NCBI GenBank assembly: GCA_033439255.1
Contig: CM065878.1
Coordinates: forward strand, 744,001 to 808,000
Source: Hericium rajendrae
Taxonomy: Eukaryota > Basidiomycota > Agaricomycetes > Russulales > Hericiaceae
Direction of reading: 5' to 3'
Length of the DNA: 64,000 nt
Below, piece after piece: positions 35,568 through 48,691 of this stretch. A model generated the notes under the pieces. The model was given only the letters and a program-made list of their open reading frames with translations, made no database searches and had not been told where the DNA came from. Every line of letters begins with the position of its first letter. Positions within the stretch are counted from its first letter, which is position 1. Position numbers and translations under genes: made by a program.

Positions 35568-36124
35568 GGAGTCTCTGAAGAACTTGGGGAAGGTATATTT
35601 ATATTCACAGTTCAAACTGAGCCTTGCAAGCATGTAACTGCGCCTTTAGACGCTCAAAGGCGAGGACAGCAGAAAGAGACCATGCAAAGGAGGTGAGAGG
35701 GTATGTGTGAGATGGTGAGATGACAGTCAGATGGATGCAAAGTCTCGGAAACTTCGGAGATCTCTGTTTGCTGAAAACAAACATACGGCATTTGCCGATC
35801 CGCTATGGGCGCTTGTGGGACAGTACTTGCTACCGTCACTAACTCGTACCACGACATCATATAGTTGCTCTCTACCTTCATCTGCCTCATATCTTCCATT
35901 TTGTCTGCTGCAGATTGATACTGATCGTTTGTGAGGTTGTAGAAGCAGATAGTTGTCCCTTGTCCCGTCTCGGAGCAGTGTGCCTGCCCGGAGGGCAGAA
36001 GCAATAGGTATAGTACAACATATCGGTCTAATGGTTTTTAGATCTCATGAGCATCCGTTATATAGCCAGTCTTATTGACGCTCCATCAATTCTACCCTCT
36101 GACCGCGATTACCGATAAACCGCC
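35568..36124. other. intergenic between divergent DUS2 and EXO84
   Basis: About 560 bp. On the minus strand a TATATAA lies near 36057 and a frame from 36004 to 35654 opens with a signal-peptide-like hydrophobic run (V-V-L-Y-L-L-L-L-P-S-G-Q-A) but lacks an ATG. It may be a broken small secreted protein gene; not called as a gene. Confidence 0.35.
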
Positions 36125-38681
36125 ATGGAATCACTGCGCAACCGCAAGGCTTCCGTCTCTGCCAAAGCGCGCCTCAAGAAGCAGCAGAACGGAAGCGGGC
36201 CCCCACCTGCAAAGCTCACCCGTCCCTCAAAAGATGCACGCAAGTCCCGTGTCGACGATAAAATCAAGAAGCGCATGTCCATGCGCTATGCAGACATCTC
36301 TGGCCCGACAGGCGTTGCAGGCGCAGTTCCCGCCGTGCCATCCGTGCCCATTGGGTTGAGGCCGGGTGGAGGCATGCGTATGAGAGAGACGGATGAGGTT
36401 CTGAACCAAGGTCCGGCACTCACGAAGGAGGAACAGAAGACGGCGGAGAACAGGCTACTGGATGCGGAGAGTTTCGACCCTGATGCTTGTGCGTGGTATC
36501 ATTCTTCCGCTTGCACTTTCGCTGACGTGCGAATGTAGACCTAAAGCTCAAGCTCGCAAACTCTACGGAAGCTGAGCTGAAGTCCTTGCAATCATCATTG
36601 CAAGCATCCAAAGATGACGTCGCATCCGACCTACAACGGAATGTATTCAAGAAGTACGTCCGGCGAGCTAAAGCCACTCACACATGCTAAGCATCGTATA
36701 GCTACGCAGAATTCGTCCTCATCTCGAAGGAGATCAGCACCCTCGAGAACGAAATGCTCGAGCTCAAGGAAAGCCTCGCAGAGTGGAAGAGCATGCCCTC
36801 CGTCCTGCACATCGACGAGTCCAGCTCAGCCGCCGACAGGCGGCGGAACGTACGCTCCTCCGTCGCCGACCTGCGCGTCCTGTATGCATCCCAAATGCAA
36901 GCTCTGCACTCCCAAGTGGAAGGCTCGACGAAGTTCGTGCCGACCACACCTGGGCGCCACATCGTCGCGGAGACGGACGGCATCGTCTCGCTCAACGCTG
37001 CCACGTACAAGCCTGTGTCTCATGTGCGTTTCGTCGTGCTCGACGATGCGGTACTTGTGGCGCGGAAACGCAAGCGGCGAAATGTGGGCGAGGGGGACAA
37101 ATTGGTGGCGGAGAGGTGTTGGATGCTGAACGAGATGTTGGTGCTGGACACGAAGGACACTGCTTGTGAGCTTCATTGACATTTTTCTCATGCTGTTTTA
37201 GTGATCCGTTCCGCAGCCATGGCCAATGTTTTCAAGATCAGGCACAACAAAGAGACGCATGTCTACCGCGCAGAAACGGCTACTGATAAGAAGAACCTGC
37301 TCTCCCAGTTCCGTCAGGTTGCGGAGGAACTTGCTGCGAAAAGGCGGAAAGAACGTGAGGGCGAACATGAGCGGCGCAAGAGTATGTGGAACTCGGGCGA
37401 CGTAAGTTCTCATTTCTTTTAAATTCACAGCATTTGACAACAGCACGCTATCTAGCGATCGTCCTTACTGTACGGCAACGATGTGCCACCGATGCCAGAC
37501 TGGATGGTCGATCTCGCGCAACAGGCGGGCATGAGCGATGGCGCGAAGAACAAGGCAGAGAGAGATGCGCGGTGGATCGGCGAATTTGCGGATGAGTTGA
37601 CGGTAGCCATCGCGCTGCGCGAATGGGATCGAGCAGTTGATCTCGTCGAACAAGGTAACTAATTTTTGTGCATCTTGTGTGTCGGAAGGTGACACGCGTT
37701 CAGGCGAAGCCAAGCTCTCCACAACCCCAGCCTTGGCACCGAAGCTTACCTCGCTCACTGCCTCGCTCACATCCGCCGTCCTTGATTGTCTATCCTCCCC
37801 GAATAACCACAAGACGACCGTAGTCCACCTGATCTCGCTCCTCCAGCGCCTACATGCCGGTCCTGCTGCGCGGTCGACCTTCCTCGCCGCGCGGGGCGAG
37901 ACGATCCGCAAGTTGGTGCGCATGATCCGGTTTGAAGGCCACATCGGGATGTACTTCAACGACCTGGCGGTTGTGATGTTTACTGCGATCAAGCATACGG
38001 CGGATTGGTTCCTAGCGAGCTTCAAGGAGAACGAGGTGGCGAGTTGTGCGTGACTCTTCCTGTTGTTCATGTTGCCGGACGAGGCTTGATGGTTGGATGT
38101 TGTGCAGGCTTTATCGACTGGGCCAAGAAGCAAATTGAACTGTATGCGGAAATGTTCCGCAGACAAGTCTACAGTTCTGATGTCGACGAGAAGACCGTCG
38201 CCGAGGCACTCAAGGTCACACACTCGCAGAGCCGCAAGGTCAGTCGGACACTCCTTCCATCAACAATAAACACCCTTCTCACCTTAGTATCTAGCTTCTC
38301 CAAGAATTCGGCCTCGACTTCCGCTTCCTCCTCGATGAACTGCTCGTCCCAAATCCCAAACCAACACCCACCGCACCCAAACCCCACCCCCCGCCGTCCT
38401 CCACCCCGCCCATAATCGCGCGCCCCACGCCCCGCAGCGCGCAGGCGTCGTCCTCCAACTCCACCACCACCCTGTCCTCGACACACAGCACAATCTCGAC
38501 GCCCTCGACGCCCTCGACGCCCGTGCGGCGCGCCGTCACGCCGAGCACGCTGCGCACCGCGTCGTCGTCGTCGCACTCGCAGTCGCCGGGCGGGCGCGCG
38601 AGCCCCGCGCCGCCGCCGCGTTCGAGGGACCGGCCGGGGAGCTCGGCGGGGCGGTCGGCGATGAGGGGGAATATGTTTTGA
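36125..38681 (+). CDS. EXO84: exocyst complex component EXO84
   Basis: Subunit of the exocyst, which tethers secretory vesicles to the plasma membrane. Multi-exon. The N-terminus M-E-S-L-R-N-R-K-A-S is basic and disordered. Then the Vps51/Exo84 helical segment F-D-P-D-A spliced to Y-L-K-L-K-L-A and N-Y-A-E-F-V-L-I-S-K-E-I-S-T-L-E-N-E-M. A PH-like domain follows (V-L-D-D-A-V-L-V-A-R-K-R, then C-W-M-L-N-E-M-L-V-L-D-T). The C-terminal Exo84 helical domain has the sequence R-W-I-G-E-F-A-D-E-L-T-V-A-I and I-R-F-E-G-H-I-G-M-Y-F-N-D-L-A-V-V-M-F. It ends with a Ser/Pro-rich tail and R-G-N-M-F. Domain order and length fit fungal Exo84. Several introns of 45-60 bp; the acceptor before the last exon gives L-L-Q-E-F-G-L-D-F-R-F-L. 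Confidence 0.9.
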
Positions 38682-39510
38682 GCGTGAGGTGCAAAGTGGG
38701 GATGTATGGATTTTGGATTGTAGGATATGGATACTGTTGTATATGGATAGGGGTGGAATCTGCACGATACCTGAGGGCGCTTGGATTTGTTGTGATGTTG
38801 GGCGAATGGGTATTTATACCGTTGCAGTCACTTTAGTCGATTTGCAATGCCAATCGTGAAGTTGGTGTCGGGCGCTTACCCGCGGCCACGGGCGGCTATT
38901 TGCAGCTCAGATGAAACGATCCTGAGGCACGATGGTTGAGTCATCATCTACTCTGCCTTAGGGAGACTATTTGCAGCGCCCGAACGCGTTTCCACAAGCC
39001 AAACCACTATAGGACTACTACACTGACCAGCGTTTTGTTCACCATGTATATCTATGTACAACCTTCAATTGGCCATGCAAAAGAGTGTTTCCCGTGAATT
39101 CACATCTAAGTGCGGTTGTCGACTCCATTCATCGGCGCTTCGCAGAGCTCTACCGCCGTCGCGGTTACTTATCATCGAGCTCAGTGAATACTACTCAGTG
39201 ACTGACGGTGAGGTTTCCATACAATGTGCCTCTTTCGAGTTCACTGAAGTTCATCTTCATCGTCAGGCTGTGTCCCCATCGCCATGACCATTCATCGCCA
39301 TGTTCAGAGCGATGCCGATCATTACCGACCCTGCCCGTCGTCTACGATCACTGACGACTGCAGGGTCTACACGCAGCCTTCTTTGCCAGCGCTGGGAGGT
39401 GTTGCTCCCTTGCGTTGCTGCTCGCGCTACAATGAGATTGCAAGCACATGCCGTCGATCATTGCGCTGTGATCCTCTCGGCTGTGCCTCTGGCCGGATTC
39501 TTTGCAGGGT
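38682..39510. other. intergenic, nothing recognised
   Basis: About 830 bp. No convincing gene. Leads into the promoter of Ser/Thr-rich member 3. Confidence 0.4.
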
Positions 39511-39515
39511 CAGCA

Positions 39516-39521
39516 TATAAA
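39516..39521 (+). promoter_or_regulatory. TATA box, family member 3
   Basis: TATAAA 195 bp upstream of the ATG at 39711; the same TATA-to-ATG distance (195-203 bp) recurs at members 4 and 5. Confidence 0.65.
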
Positions 39522-39593
39522 CATCTTCGCCTCCTTTCTTTCGCCGTGCGACGTCAATCCTCGTCCCATTTTTTCGCCTCTATCATTGAGGTC

Positions 39594-39634
39594 CCGCTGG
39601 CGGGAACCATTTCATTCGTTGCCCAGTTGATCTG
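39594..39634 (+). promoter_or_regulatory. conserved 5' leader element, member 3
   Basis: The leader holds CCGCTGGCGGGAACC and, after a T-rich spacer, CCCAGTTGATCTGG. Both blocks recur in the leaders of members 4 (from 54694) and 5 (from 59176). The leader contains no ATG. Role unknown; possibly a translational or transcriptional control element. Confidence 0.5.
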
Positions 39635-39710
39635 GCTTCTTTGCGTTCCGTGTTCAATTGCTGCACTGACGACTACTCCGGTCTTCTCCAGCCTTTTTTA
39701 GTAACACATC

Positions 39711-42278
39711 ATGGCGCCTCTCATTTCTCGCAAACCGTCGTGGCTGCGCCTTGGTTCTGAAGAGGGTGGTAAGCCAAAATATCCTCCTTGCTTATACTCC
39801 ATGATGAACCTATCGTTCTTATCCATTAGATGATCCTTCCCTTGAGGCACGTAAACTCATAACGTTGCCTCCCTTCGTCGTCATCAACGACAGTCCAACG
39901 TCGACCACGCAGTTCAACATACCAACGTCGATACACTTCGGCCCGGGTATCGAGATTGGACCAACGACGAGACCAGAAAGTTCCCCGCCGATACGCACAT
40001 TTACAAGCCTATTCCACGGCCCAGGACCTGTTATCTTTACATCGTCCACCCATTCGATGTTCATTGCCGGTCCTTCAGATCTTACAGGATCCGCGCCTCC
40101 GCCTCCCAGCCCGACTTCGGTGCCAGATCAACCTACCATTTTGCCGCAGCCGGTGAGCTCTACGAGTACGGTGTCCATACCCAAGAGTGATACCATCTCC
40201 GTCACCGATTCTTCCACTTCTTTGGCTGGCTCATCCACCTCTTCCACGGGCTCACCCTCAGCCACATCTTCTACGGGCTCATCTACCTCTTCACCTGACC
40301 CATCGACTGCTAGTACGGACTCATCCTCTGCCTCTATCTTGGAAACGTCTATATCCAGCGCGGAGGGATCCAGCTCTACTTCCACCGCCGAGCGCACAAT
40401 TACATCCTCCCCGTCGTCCTCTGTCCCGAGTTCAACCACGTCGTCATCATCATCGTCTTCACAGACACCCATTCCAGTGCCGCCCCCAATCTCCAGTAAT
40501 CCCGGCTCCTCGCAGAGCAAGCCGACGAAGACTCCTGCGAGCACCGATACGCCTGACCAGCCGGAGCCGACAGGCCAGGCCGGCAAGCCTGGTGACGGAG
40601 ACCCTCCGGATGGCAGTAGTCCACCTGACGGTCCCGGAGGAGGCGGTGGAACCCCGCCCGACGGCGGCGGTCCACCAGGCGGGCTCCCCCCTCCTCCACC
40701 ACCACCACCCCCGCCCGTCGGCGGTGGCGGAGGAGGAGGAGGAGGCGGCAGTCCTCCGCCTCCGCCTCCTCCACCGCCTGGCGGCAGCGGTGGCGACGGC
40801 GATGGAGGCGGAAGTCCTCCGGACGGCGGCAATCCACCAGGCGATGGAGATGGTAGTGGCGGCGGTGGAGGGAAGCCTCCTGACGGTGGCAATCCACCAG
40901 GCGGTGGTGGGAGTCCCCCGGGCGGCGGCGGATCCCCCCCTCCTCCGCCTCCGCCTCCACCCCCACCTGGTGGCGGAGGTGGTGATGGAGGTGGAGGCCC
41001 TCCAGTCATACCGCCTGGTGGTGATGGCGGCGGCGGAGGACCTCCAGATGGTGGCAATCCTCCAGGCGGCGGCGGAAACCCGCCAGGTGGAGGAGGTACT
41101 CCAGAGCCTGGAGGCGGGGATGGCAATCCTGGAGGCGGGGATGGTGGCGGTGGCTCACCACCACCTGATGGTCCGAAAAATCCTCCAAACGGCCCTCCGA
41201 ACGATCCTCCAAATGGCCCGCCGAATGACCCTCCGAACGGGCCTCCGAACGACCCTCCAACAGATCCCACCGATCCGAAGGACCCTCCTGGAGGCAACCC
41301 CACTGCACCACCCATAGACCCGGACCCTGGAAACAATGATCCAACGCCAACAGCGTCTGCGTCCGCCTCAATCACCGAGTCCGCGTCTGACACCCAGTCC
41401 GCAAGCAAGTCTGCTAGTGAATCTGCGTCCCAGTCCAAATCGAGTTCTAAACCATCAAGACCGAAGTCGTTTAGCATCGACCTCTCATTCACTGATGGCG
41501 ATGCTCCTACTTTGACGGACTCTAGCCCGCAAGCCACGAGGACCAAGTCTGCTAGCAGATCCGCATCCCAGTCCAGTGGGGATGTTCCGAGCTTGACGGA
41601 CTCTCGCACGCAGGCCACGCCGACTAGATCTGCTAGCGAATCCGCATCCCAGTCCAAATCGAGCTCCACGTCGTCGCGATCGAAGTCCTTCAGCGTCGAC
41701 TTCTCGTTCACTGATGGCGCTACGCCTACTTTGACGGACCCTGGCGTGCAACCTACACAAACCGAGAGTGATGTCCAAGCCAGCGGGACCTCGAGCACAA
41801 GTGGCAGCGACGACACTGAGCCGGCGGAGTCGACCAGGACGCATTCTAGCTCCGTACCGTCCACAGCGTCGCCGACTTCCACTGCGAACAGTGGTCAGAC
41901 CGAAGTTGACCCCAAAGGGTCCAGTGACGCTTTATCGTACGTCCATCGGTTACTCATCCCTGTTTTGCTAATGACAATTTATATGAACCGGAATTACTAT
42001 CGTACAGCGTCAGAGCCGCTGACATCAATTTTTCTGCGGGCCTACGCGACATTCCTGGAACAAACATTGGCCTGCTTAACATGGCGTACGTCTCCTGCTC
42101 CGTTCTTTATTTTTAGCATCCTAACGCTGTTCGCAGTTCCGCATCTTCTTTCGATGGTGTTAGCAGTACCTTCGTACCACTTGCGCTCTTCAGTGCACTT
42201 CTCATTTGCCTCGTGTTTGTCGCCCGGAAGCGCAGTCACAAGATGAAGGGAACAAGGGGCTCGACGCTTGGGGTGTAG
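39711..42278 (+). CDS. Ser/Thr/Pro/Gly-rich single-pass membrane protein (family member 3)
   Basis: Function unknown. Four exons: 39711-39768, 39830-41936, 42008-42085, 42137-42278, 794 residues in frame. Exon 1 is M-A-P-L-I-S-R-K-P-S-W-L-R-L-G and 58 nt long, exactly as in member 5. Exon 2 opens D-P-S-L-E-A-R-K-L-I, then a Ser/Thr region, then a long Pro/Gly region of alternating poly-Pro and poly-Gly, then N-P-P/D-P-P repeats. Two copies of K-S-F-S-x-D-x-S-F-T-D-G (near 41466 and 41686) sit between Ser/Lys repeats. Exon 3 encodes I-P-G-T-N-I-G-L-L-N-M, conserved in the family. Exon 4 is the anchor helix (F-V-P-L-A-L-F-S-A-L-L-I-C-L-V-F-V-A) with a basic tail. No signal peptide is visible. 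Confidence 0.8.
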
Positions 42279-42529
42279 GCAATATGTAGCGTACAGGCTC
42301 ATGTACAATGTGTATTGTCCTTGCTACATATATATAATCCTACATAATAGACGGATTCCTGTGGTGTAGTATTTTCTCCGATCCACGGCTCGCGTCATCG
42401 CAACAGGTTTTCTACTCTGTCGGTACTGAAAAGGACCAAATGAGCCTGTATTCTCTTCTACCTGACCTGACGATAACGCACCAGGCGGATGATCAACCTC
42501 ATTCAGATACCACGCCCCTTCCAAATCCA

Positions 42530-45064
42530 TCAGCTCTCAAGCTCACATTTAAAATAAAGACACCAAATCTCACGATCGCCCGTCATTGTCTTCTCATTCC
42601 ATGTCCACCCAGCGCCGAGCCAAGAAAACCGGTTCGGCTCCTCGTCCAGGGGCTCATAGTCGAAATCCTCCCAGCGCGGGTGCGAGAGCGTATGCACAGC
42701 GTGCAGGCAGGAACCTGCACCAAAAATAAATCGGAGGGGATATAGGTGCGTAAATGTGTGAAAGGACGATGCGCACCAGGCCAGAGGGCAATGACGCGCC
42801 CTGCATCGTTCTTGTACCACGATTTGCAGTTGTCAAGATATACGGTCTAGCACGTAGCGAACTTCATCCATGCAAGGATAAAAGCCGCTTGCAATATCGA
42901 GCTCACCCTCGGAAAATACGACTGTACAGTGCAGTTAGAACATCAATCCAATCAAACCTCCGCACTGAGCACTCACATCAATATACGCACTCCAATCCGC
43001 GACCGCCGCCTTCTTCACCTCCACGCTCCGCAGCCGCTCGCGCTGCAGCTTCAGCGTCGCCGCGACCGCATAATCAACCTCGCGCTCAAGCAGCGCAAGC
43101 AACGAGCCCGAGTTGAGGCCGCAGTTCGGCCCGAGCCCGAAGAACAGGTTCGGGAAGCCGTCGACGGCGATGGAGAGGTACGCCTCGGCGTGCGCCGCCC
43201 AGCGCTGTGTCAGCGGCGTGCCGCCGCGACCGAGGATTGGGAACGGGAAGAGGAAGGACGTGTCGAATCCCGTCGCGCAGATGAGGACGTCCAGCGGGAT
43301 GTGCTGGCCCGAGGACAGGGTGACCCCAGTAGGCGTGATTTCGCGGATGGGTGTCGGTTCGAACGTGACCTAGAAGCAGATTAGGAAGGACGAGGGGAGG
43401 TTAGTGGTACGCACATTGTCTTCGCAGAGGGCTTCAAGGAACCCAGGGCCGGGTGTCAGTCGGCGGCAAGAGACCGCAAAGTTGGGGATGACTACATGTT
43501 TCTCGTGGGCGGTGTAAGAGAGCCGTAACGTAGAGGGACGTACGATAGTCTGCGATCCATGGCTTCCTTGCAAGCTTCTGCCTCATGACGTCCTCGAACA
43601 GCGTGGCTGCCTGCTTCTGCATATCCGAGCCCCGATAGCTGACCCCGTACACAGACTGCGATCGGGCACGTTGCCAATGACGACACAATATAGACACCGG
43701 CAAAGGTAACGTACATTAAGGTCGCTTTCGATTTCGTGTCGGAACTTCCTGTAGTACTCAGGATCCTTTGCGAAGGCCGCCCGTTCTTCGTCGGAAAACA
43801 CATCTGTAAGCACGGGATCATCAGCTCAAGACGAGCTCGCCGTATACCAGGGTGACTTGCAATTGCCCCACTCCGGTTTGCGCGACGTCAGCTCGACCAT
43901 TTTGTCGATAGCAAGCGGCGCAGCTATCCACGTCTTCCCGCGAGCGAACTGAACAATTTGCTTTACCTTCGGTTGAAGCGCAGGCACGATCTGAACCGCA
44001 GAGGATCCCTGGCAAATACAACGACCATCAGATGTGCCTTGAGCATACACGAGTTTGTCACTGACCAGTCCGATGACACCAACGGTTTTGTCACCCCAGT
44101 CCTTCACTGACTCTTGCCAAGTCTCGCCCGGCACGTCCCACATCGCACTATGCACGCGCGTGCCCTCAAAAGACGCCAGCCCGGGGATATCAGGCCACAC
44201 CGGCCGGCTCAGCACACCGACGCCCATGAACAGCACGTCCGCCGTATCCTCGAACTCCTCTGTCGCCGAGCTGTCGGCGCTCTGGGGGCGGCGCAGGCGG
44301 AGATGCCACTTCGCGGACGGCTCGTTCCAGCGGGCGTGGAGCAGCTCGGTGCGAAGTTGGATGTATCGCATCAGTTTGTACCTCTCGACGATGCGCTGCA
44401 TCTCGGCGAGGATTTCGGGACCGGGCGCGTAGAATGCGGACCATTGCGTCTATCATATGCAGGATCAGCGTTCAAACCATGGCCAGATGTACGGGTGCTC
44501 GCGTGTCGACGACCTACGTTTTCCTCAAACGTCAATTGGTACTAAAGTCGAAGTCAGATATTCCTTCCACATGACCAGACAACCCACTCACGCAGTGTGC
44601 CGGAACATCACATGCCAATCCCTTCGGTAGGATTTGACCTTCGCATCAGCTTACTGCAAGCGCGTTTCGGACAGGCTTTGCGTACGGGATATCGATTCGC
44701 CCACCAAGCCCCACCTATCCCAGCCTGTTTCTCGTAGATGGTCAGCTGCAGATTCGGCACCCTCTGCGAAAATCTTTAGAGGTGAAAGGATCAAATGCTG
44801 TCATGATGAAACTGCATTAATTCAAAGAATGTCATCGTACCGAATGCCAGCGATGATGCCGCTATAGCCCGCGCCGATGCAGACCACCTTCATCGGCCTG
44901 TACTCGTCGATAGCGAGGTCAGTGATCCGCACGGAAGGCTTGACTCCATTTGCATGGGCTGGTATTCCGTTCCCGTTGACAATCGCCTTTACGCTGCCAT
45001 TGGTCGGAGGGGGAGCGGGTGGTTCGACTTCCTCCGCACGTAACGGGGATAGTCCAGGAGACAT
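42530..45064 (-). CDS. FAD-dependent Baeyer-Villiger-type monooxygenase
   Basis: Class B flavin monooxygenase; substrate unknown. The start M-S-P-G-L-S at 45064 leads to V-V-C-I-G-A-G-Y-S-G-I, the FAD dinucleotide fold. After splicing, Y-E-K-Q-A-G-I-G-G-A-W-W-A-N-R-Y-P and then two very short exons, one of about 30 nt (G-L-A-C-D-V-P-A-H-C) and one of 24 nt (Y-Q-L-T-F-E-E-N). The sequence F-E-G-T-R-V-H-S-A-M-W-D matches the Baeyer-Villiger fingerprint F-x-G-x-x-x-H-x-x-x-W. The NADPH fold reads V-G-V-I-G then Q-G-S-S-A-V-Q-I-V-P. Later I-C-A-T-G-F-D-T and D-G-F-P-N-L-F-F-G-L-G-P-N. The 3' end is uncertain: read through it stops at 42530, but a further exon may encode Y-L-N-E-V-D-H-P-P just downstream. 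Confidence 0.88.
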
Positions 45065-46978
45065 GGTGCTGAGCCAGAACAGTGTGATGAAAGACGACAG
45101 GTCCCAGGGCTATACTTGCATCTGCCCTCCCTCTTTTAAGCTGCTGTGCATGTGCCCTGATCCACAATAAGCACTCGAAATGGAACATGCCCGCTTAATT
45201 TGCAGATCCGACGACGCATGACAGGAGAAGATAGGCCAGTTATTGACATATCCGGTGAGAACGAGGGACGCAGAGAAGGCAAACGATGACTCGTGATGGA
45301 ACGTCTTTTGCGTCGCACCGATTCTGGACTTCGATGCCAAAGGCGTAAGCCATGTTACATGCCTTTCCCAAGTCGGTCGTGTGATACCTGAGAAGAGATC
45401 AGTTGCTGTCCAGACTGATCACGAACTGACCACAAGGTGATGCAGGTTTGACAGCGTATCTGAGGGCGCCAGTCGTGGAAATAGCAACATCTAGACGTGT
45501 CCCCTGCTCATGTGGGACATGGTGATATATGTATGGTAGGCGGGTCACCTAATGACGCATACAGCCTGTAAAGGAGCATGAGAACGCGCGTACTTGATAG
45601 AGTAAACTGAGCTTGTAACGATAAGCCGGTGAGACGCTGACCTGCATAACGCCTAAGTGTAGCGGCAGCGCACACGGCGTTTGATACAGACGGGCCATTT
45701 TGACGGATGGAGCGTGAGTCGTTGTGTGGGCACTGACGCTTGGACAAGTGCAATGGGATTGCTGCGGGGACTAAGATGCTTCGATGAAGTATCGGGGGGA
45801 TCGACAGTTTTCAGCGCGCTATTCGCGGGCAATCGTAACTCACAAAGTCCGGAGCAATTAAAGCAATTGTGCGTTAGACGAGTCATACTACCCGTCAAGG
45901 GCTGAATCGGCTTGGACCCACATGACAGCACGCCTACCGAAAGTGTGTAAGATTCGCTGGACCAATGACTGGTCTCGACTCAAACGTGAATTGGAAACAG
46001 CGTGACGGTGACCAAACGGCAGCTATGCTGCGGGAGGGGGCCATACAGTATCACCGCGTACGGACAGCGATTCGACCGAAACAGAAGACATGATATTTGC
46101 AGGTCCAGGTGTGACAGTTATCTAAATCCTCGTTCAGCCATACATTATCGTTCAGCCAGAATGCAAATACCTCGATAGCTTGCTAAGAACCCAATGAGAT
46201 TGTAATTGGATCATGACAGTAGCAATCCATGCTCCATCCATAGATAGAGAATTAAACACAGGGAATCCTCCAATTGAGGGAGAAGCAAGCGAGACCCAGG
46301 CCTTGTACATGCGTTCATCCTGAGGCCTGAGGTCGAGGCGCGGAAGTTGAGTTAAGCAATTACTATGCCTTTGAGAATCCGAGTTCAGTCTGCAGCCGCA
46401 TCCTTCACTTCACCGACAACACTGTTGATGTTAGAGAGGTATGTAGGGCAAATTTTTCTTCTTGAAAACATAATCCAGGCGCTCCTTTCCGGAACTTCCG
46501 TGTCCTGGTCGAAGGAACGCAATGAAGCAACGTGTGCAGTAGCTCCGTACGACACACAGCATTATGGACTTGGAAGACTTGCAACATAATATCAAAGCGA
46601 ATGAACATGTCAAATCATTATAAGCAAAACATACGGCGGCAGCGAGGGTGGTCGGGTGCTATTATCTTGTCAAACACGCGATGCTCTAGACCGGTGACGG
46701 CCTTAAAAGTCCCCAAGCGTCATTGTCGTCACCGATTATGTAGTCTGCTACACTGTAAGTTCGAAATCGGATAATCGACTGACAAGCGGGGATGTGAAGA
46801 GCTTTAGGAGCGAGGAAGTCGGAGAGCAGATGATGGCAGGTTGCAAGCCGCCGCGCCACTAGACGCCCGGCGGCTCCCAGGTTTCGTCTCTACAACGATC
46901 TCTTCCTCTCGGGCAGCCACCACCACTCAGTCCGTCCTTTTTCTTCCAACTCGACCGCCGAGACGGTTGTCGTCGACG
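45065..46978. other. long gene-free interval
   Basis: About 1.9 kb between divergently arranged genes. No frame, RNA gene, or repeat that I can support. A 5' leader for the Skt5 gene must lie at the right end. Confidence 0.45.
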
Positions 46979-48691
46979 ATGTACGCTTCACAGTCTCGAC
47001 CCACGTCGCTTGCCAACGATCTGCGGCCGCCCATGCCTCCGCCAAAGTCGTCCAGAGAGTTCAGAGAGTTCAGCGGCCCGGATGACGATCAGAACGTGGA
47101 AACTCGTCCTCCTCGGTTGAGCCAACCGCCTTCTTCATCGTTCCAGTCGGCGGCCCAGTCATCGTACTCACTACAGCAGCCACAACAGTACCTCCCAGAT
47201 CCGCAGTATGACTACGATGATCAGGGCGCGGAGACTCCCCCCGACCCAGATACCGACGACTTCTACACGTCTCAGCCAGATGGCTCATACCCAGAACAGG
47301 CGCTGTATCCTCAGAACACTGGTCCTCCCCGTTCAATAGCGACGCAATCCATGCGAGCTCCATCACCGCCCGGCCCTATCCTCGACCATTCCCATCTCCG
47401 CCCAGGCAACCAAGCCGCCCTTCTCTCTCACGAACGCACCCTCGAGCTCTACCGCGCCAACGCAAAGAAGAACCAGGATCCCGATGTCCAATTCGAGTTT
47501 GCCGTCTTCATGATCGACGCCTCCAAGACACTTCCGATCCCCACCCCCACCCCGGGCAACGTCATAGAGGTCGAGCGCGCCGTCCAGAAGCGCGAAGACC
47601 TCATCCGCGAGGCAACCGCTCTGCTCAAGAAGAACGCAGACCGCGGACACATGCCCTCGCAGTACTTCCTCGCCGACTGCTACGCCAACGGCATCGGCAC
47701 GCACAAGAACCGCCAGGACTTCGACCGCGCCTTCCCGCTCTTCATCCTCGCCGCCAAGCACGGGCACCCCGACGCCGCGTACCGCGCCGGCACCTGCTGC
47801 GAGAACGGCTGGGGCTGCCGCCGCGAGAGCGCCAAGGCGATCCAGTTCTACCGCAAGGCCGCCGCGTCGCTCCACCCCGGCGCGATGTACCGCCTTGGCA
47901 TCGCCGAGCTCAACGGCGAGCTGGGCATGTCGAAGCGGCCGAAGGAGGGCGTGAAGTGGCTGAAGCGCTCCGCGGAGCACGCGACGGCGGAGTTCCCGCA
48001 CGCGCTGCACGAGCTCGCGCTGCTCCACGAGCGCGGCATCGACAACGTCGTCTTCGTCGACTACGAGTACGCCGCGGAGCTGCTCGCGCAGGCGTCGGAG
48101 CTCGGGTACGCGCCGAGCGCGTTCCGCCTCGGCGAGTGCTACGAGTACGGCAAGATGGGCTGCCCGCAGGACCCGGCGCTGTCCATCCACTACTATGTGC
48201 GTGTCGCTTTCTGCCCGCCGTGCGTGCTCTGAGCCCCGCGCAGAATATCGCAGCCCAGCAGGGCCACCGCGACGCGTGCTTCGCGCTGACGGCGTGGTAC
48301 CTCGTCGGATCTCCCGGCGTGCTGCCGCAATCCGATACCGAGGCCTATCTTTGGGCGAAGAAAGCCGCCGACGCAGGCCTCGCGAAGGCCATGTATGCGG
48401 TCGGGTACTTCCTCGAGACGGGTATCGGCACAGAGGCCAACTGGAACGAGTGAGTGTGCTCGTTCGGAGGCAGTAGCGTTGCTGACGCGCGGGTGCAGGG
48501 CACTGTCGTACTTCAAACGTGCAGCGGAGTTGGGAGATAAGCGTGCCAGCCAGCGGCTCAAGGGCGGCACCAGCGGGCCAATGCCGCAGCCTGGCGGGCC
48601 CGGCGCCGTCATCAGCCGTGACGATTCTGACGTACAGTCGCAGTCGAATTCCGGGAAAGGTGGGAAGGACAAGGATTGTGTTATTATGTGA
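46979..48691 (+). CDS. SKT5: chitin synthase activator, Skt5/Chs4 type (SEL1 repeats)
   Basis: Activates and localises chitin synthase at sites of growth and septation. Exons are 46979-48196, 48244-48449 and 48499-48691, 538 residues. The ATG at 46979 (M-Y-A-S-Q-S-R-P) is the first true start in frame. An N-terminal disordered Pro/Ser/Gln region of about 140 residues precedes SEL1-type TPR repeats with the G-x-A-x-A-x-Y and A-A-x-x-G-H-x-D-A consensus: D-R-G-H-M-P-S-Q-Y-F-L-A-D-C-Y, K-H-G-H-P-D-A-A-Y-R-A-G, E-L-G-Y-A-P-S-A-F-R-L-G-E-C-Y-E, Q-Q-G-H-R-D-A-C-F-A-L, A-G-L-A-K-A-M-Y-A-V-G-Y. The protein ends C-V-I-M, a CaaX box predicted to be farnesylated, as known for Chs4. The long antisense frame is a codon-bias shadow. 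Confidence 0.93.

Noticed and set aside
40128-41882. 584-residue antisense frame over member 3
   Set aside because: Arises from GGN/CCN repeats on the coding strand; no start context or splice sites, and homologous genes support the plus strand.
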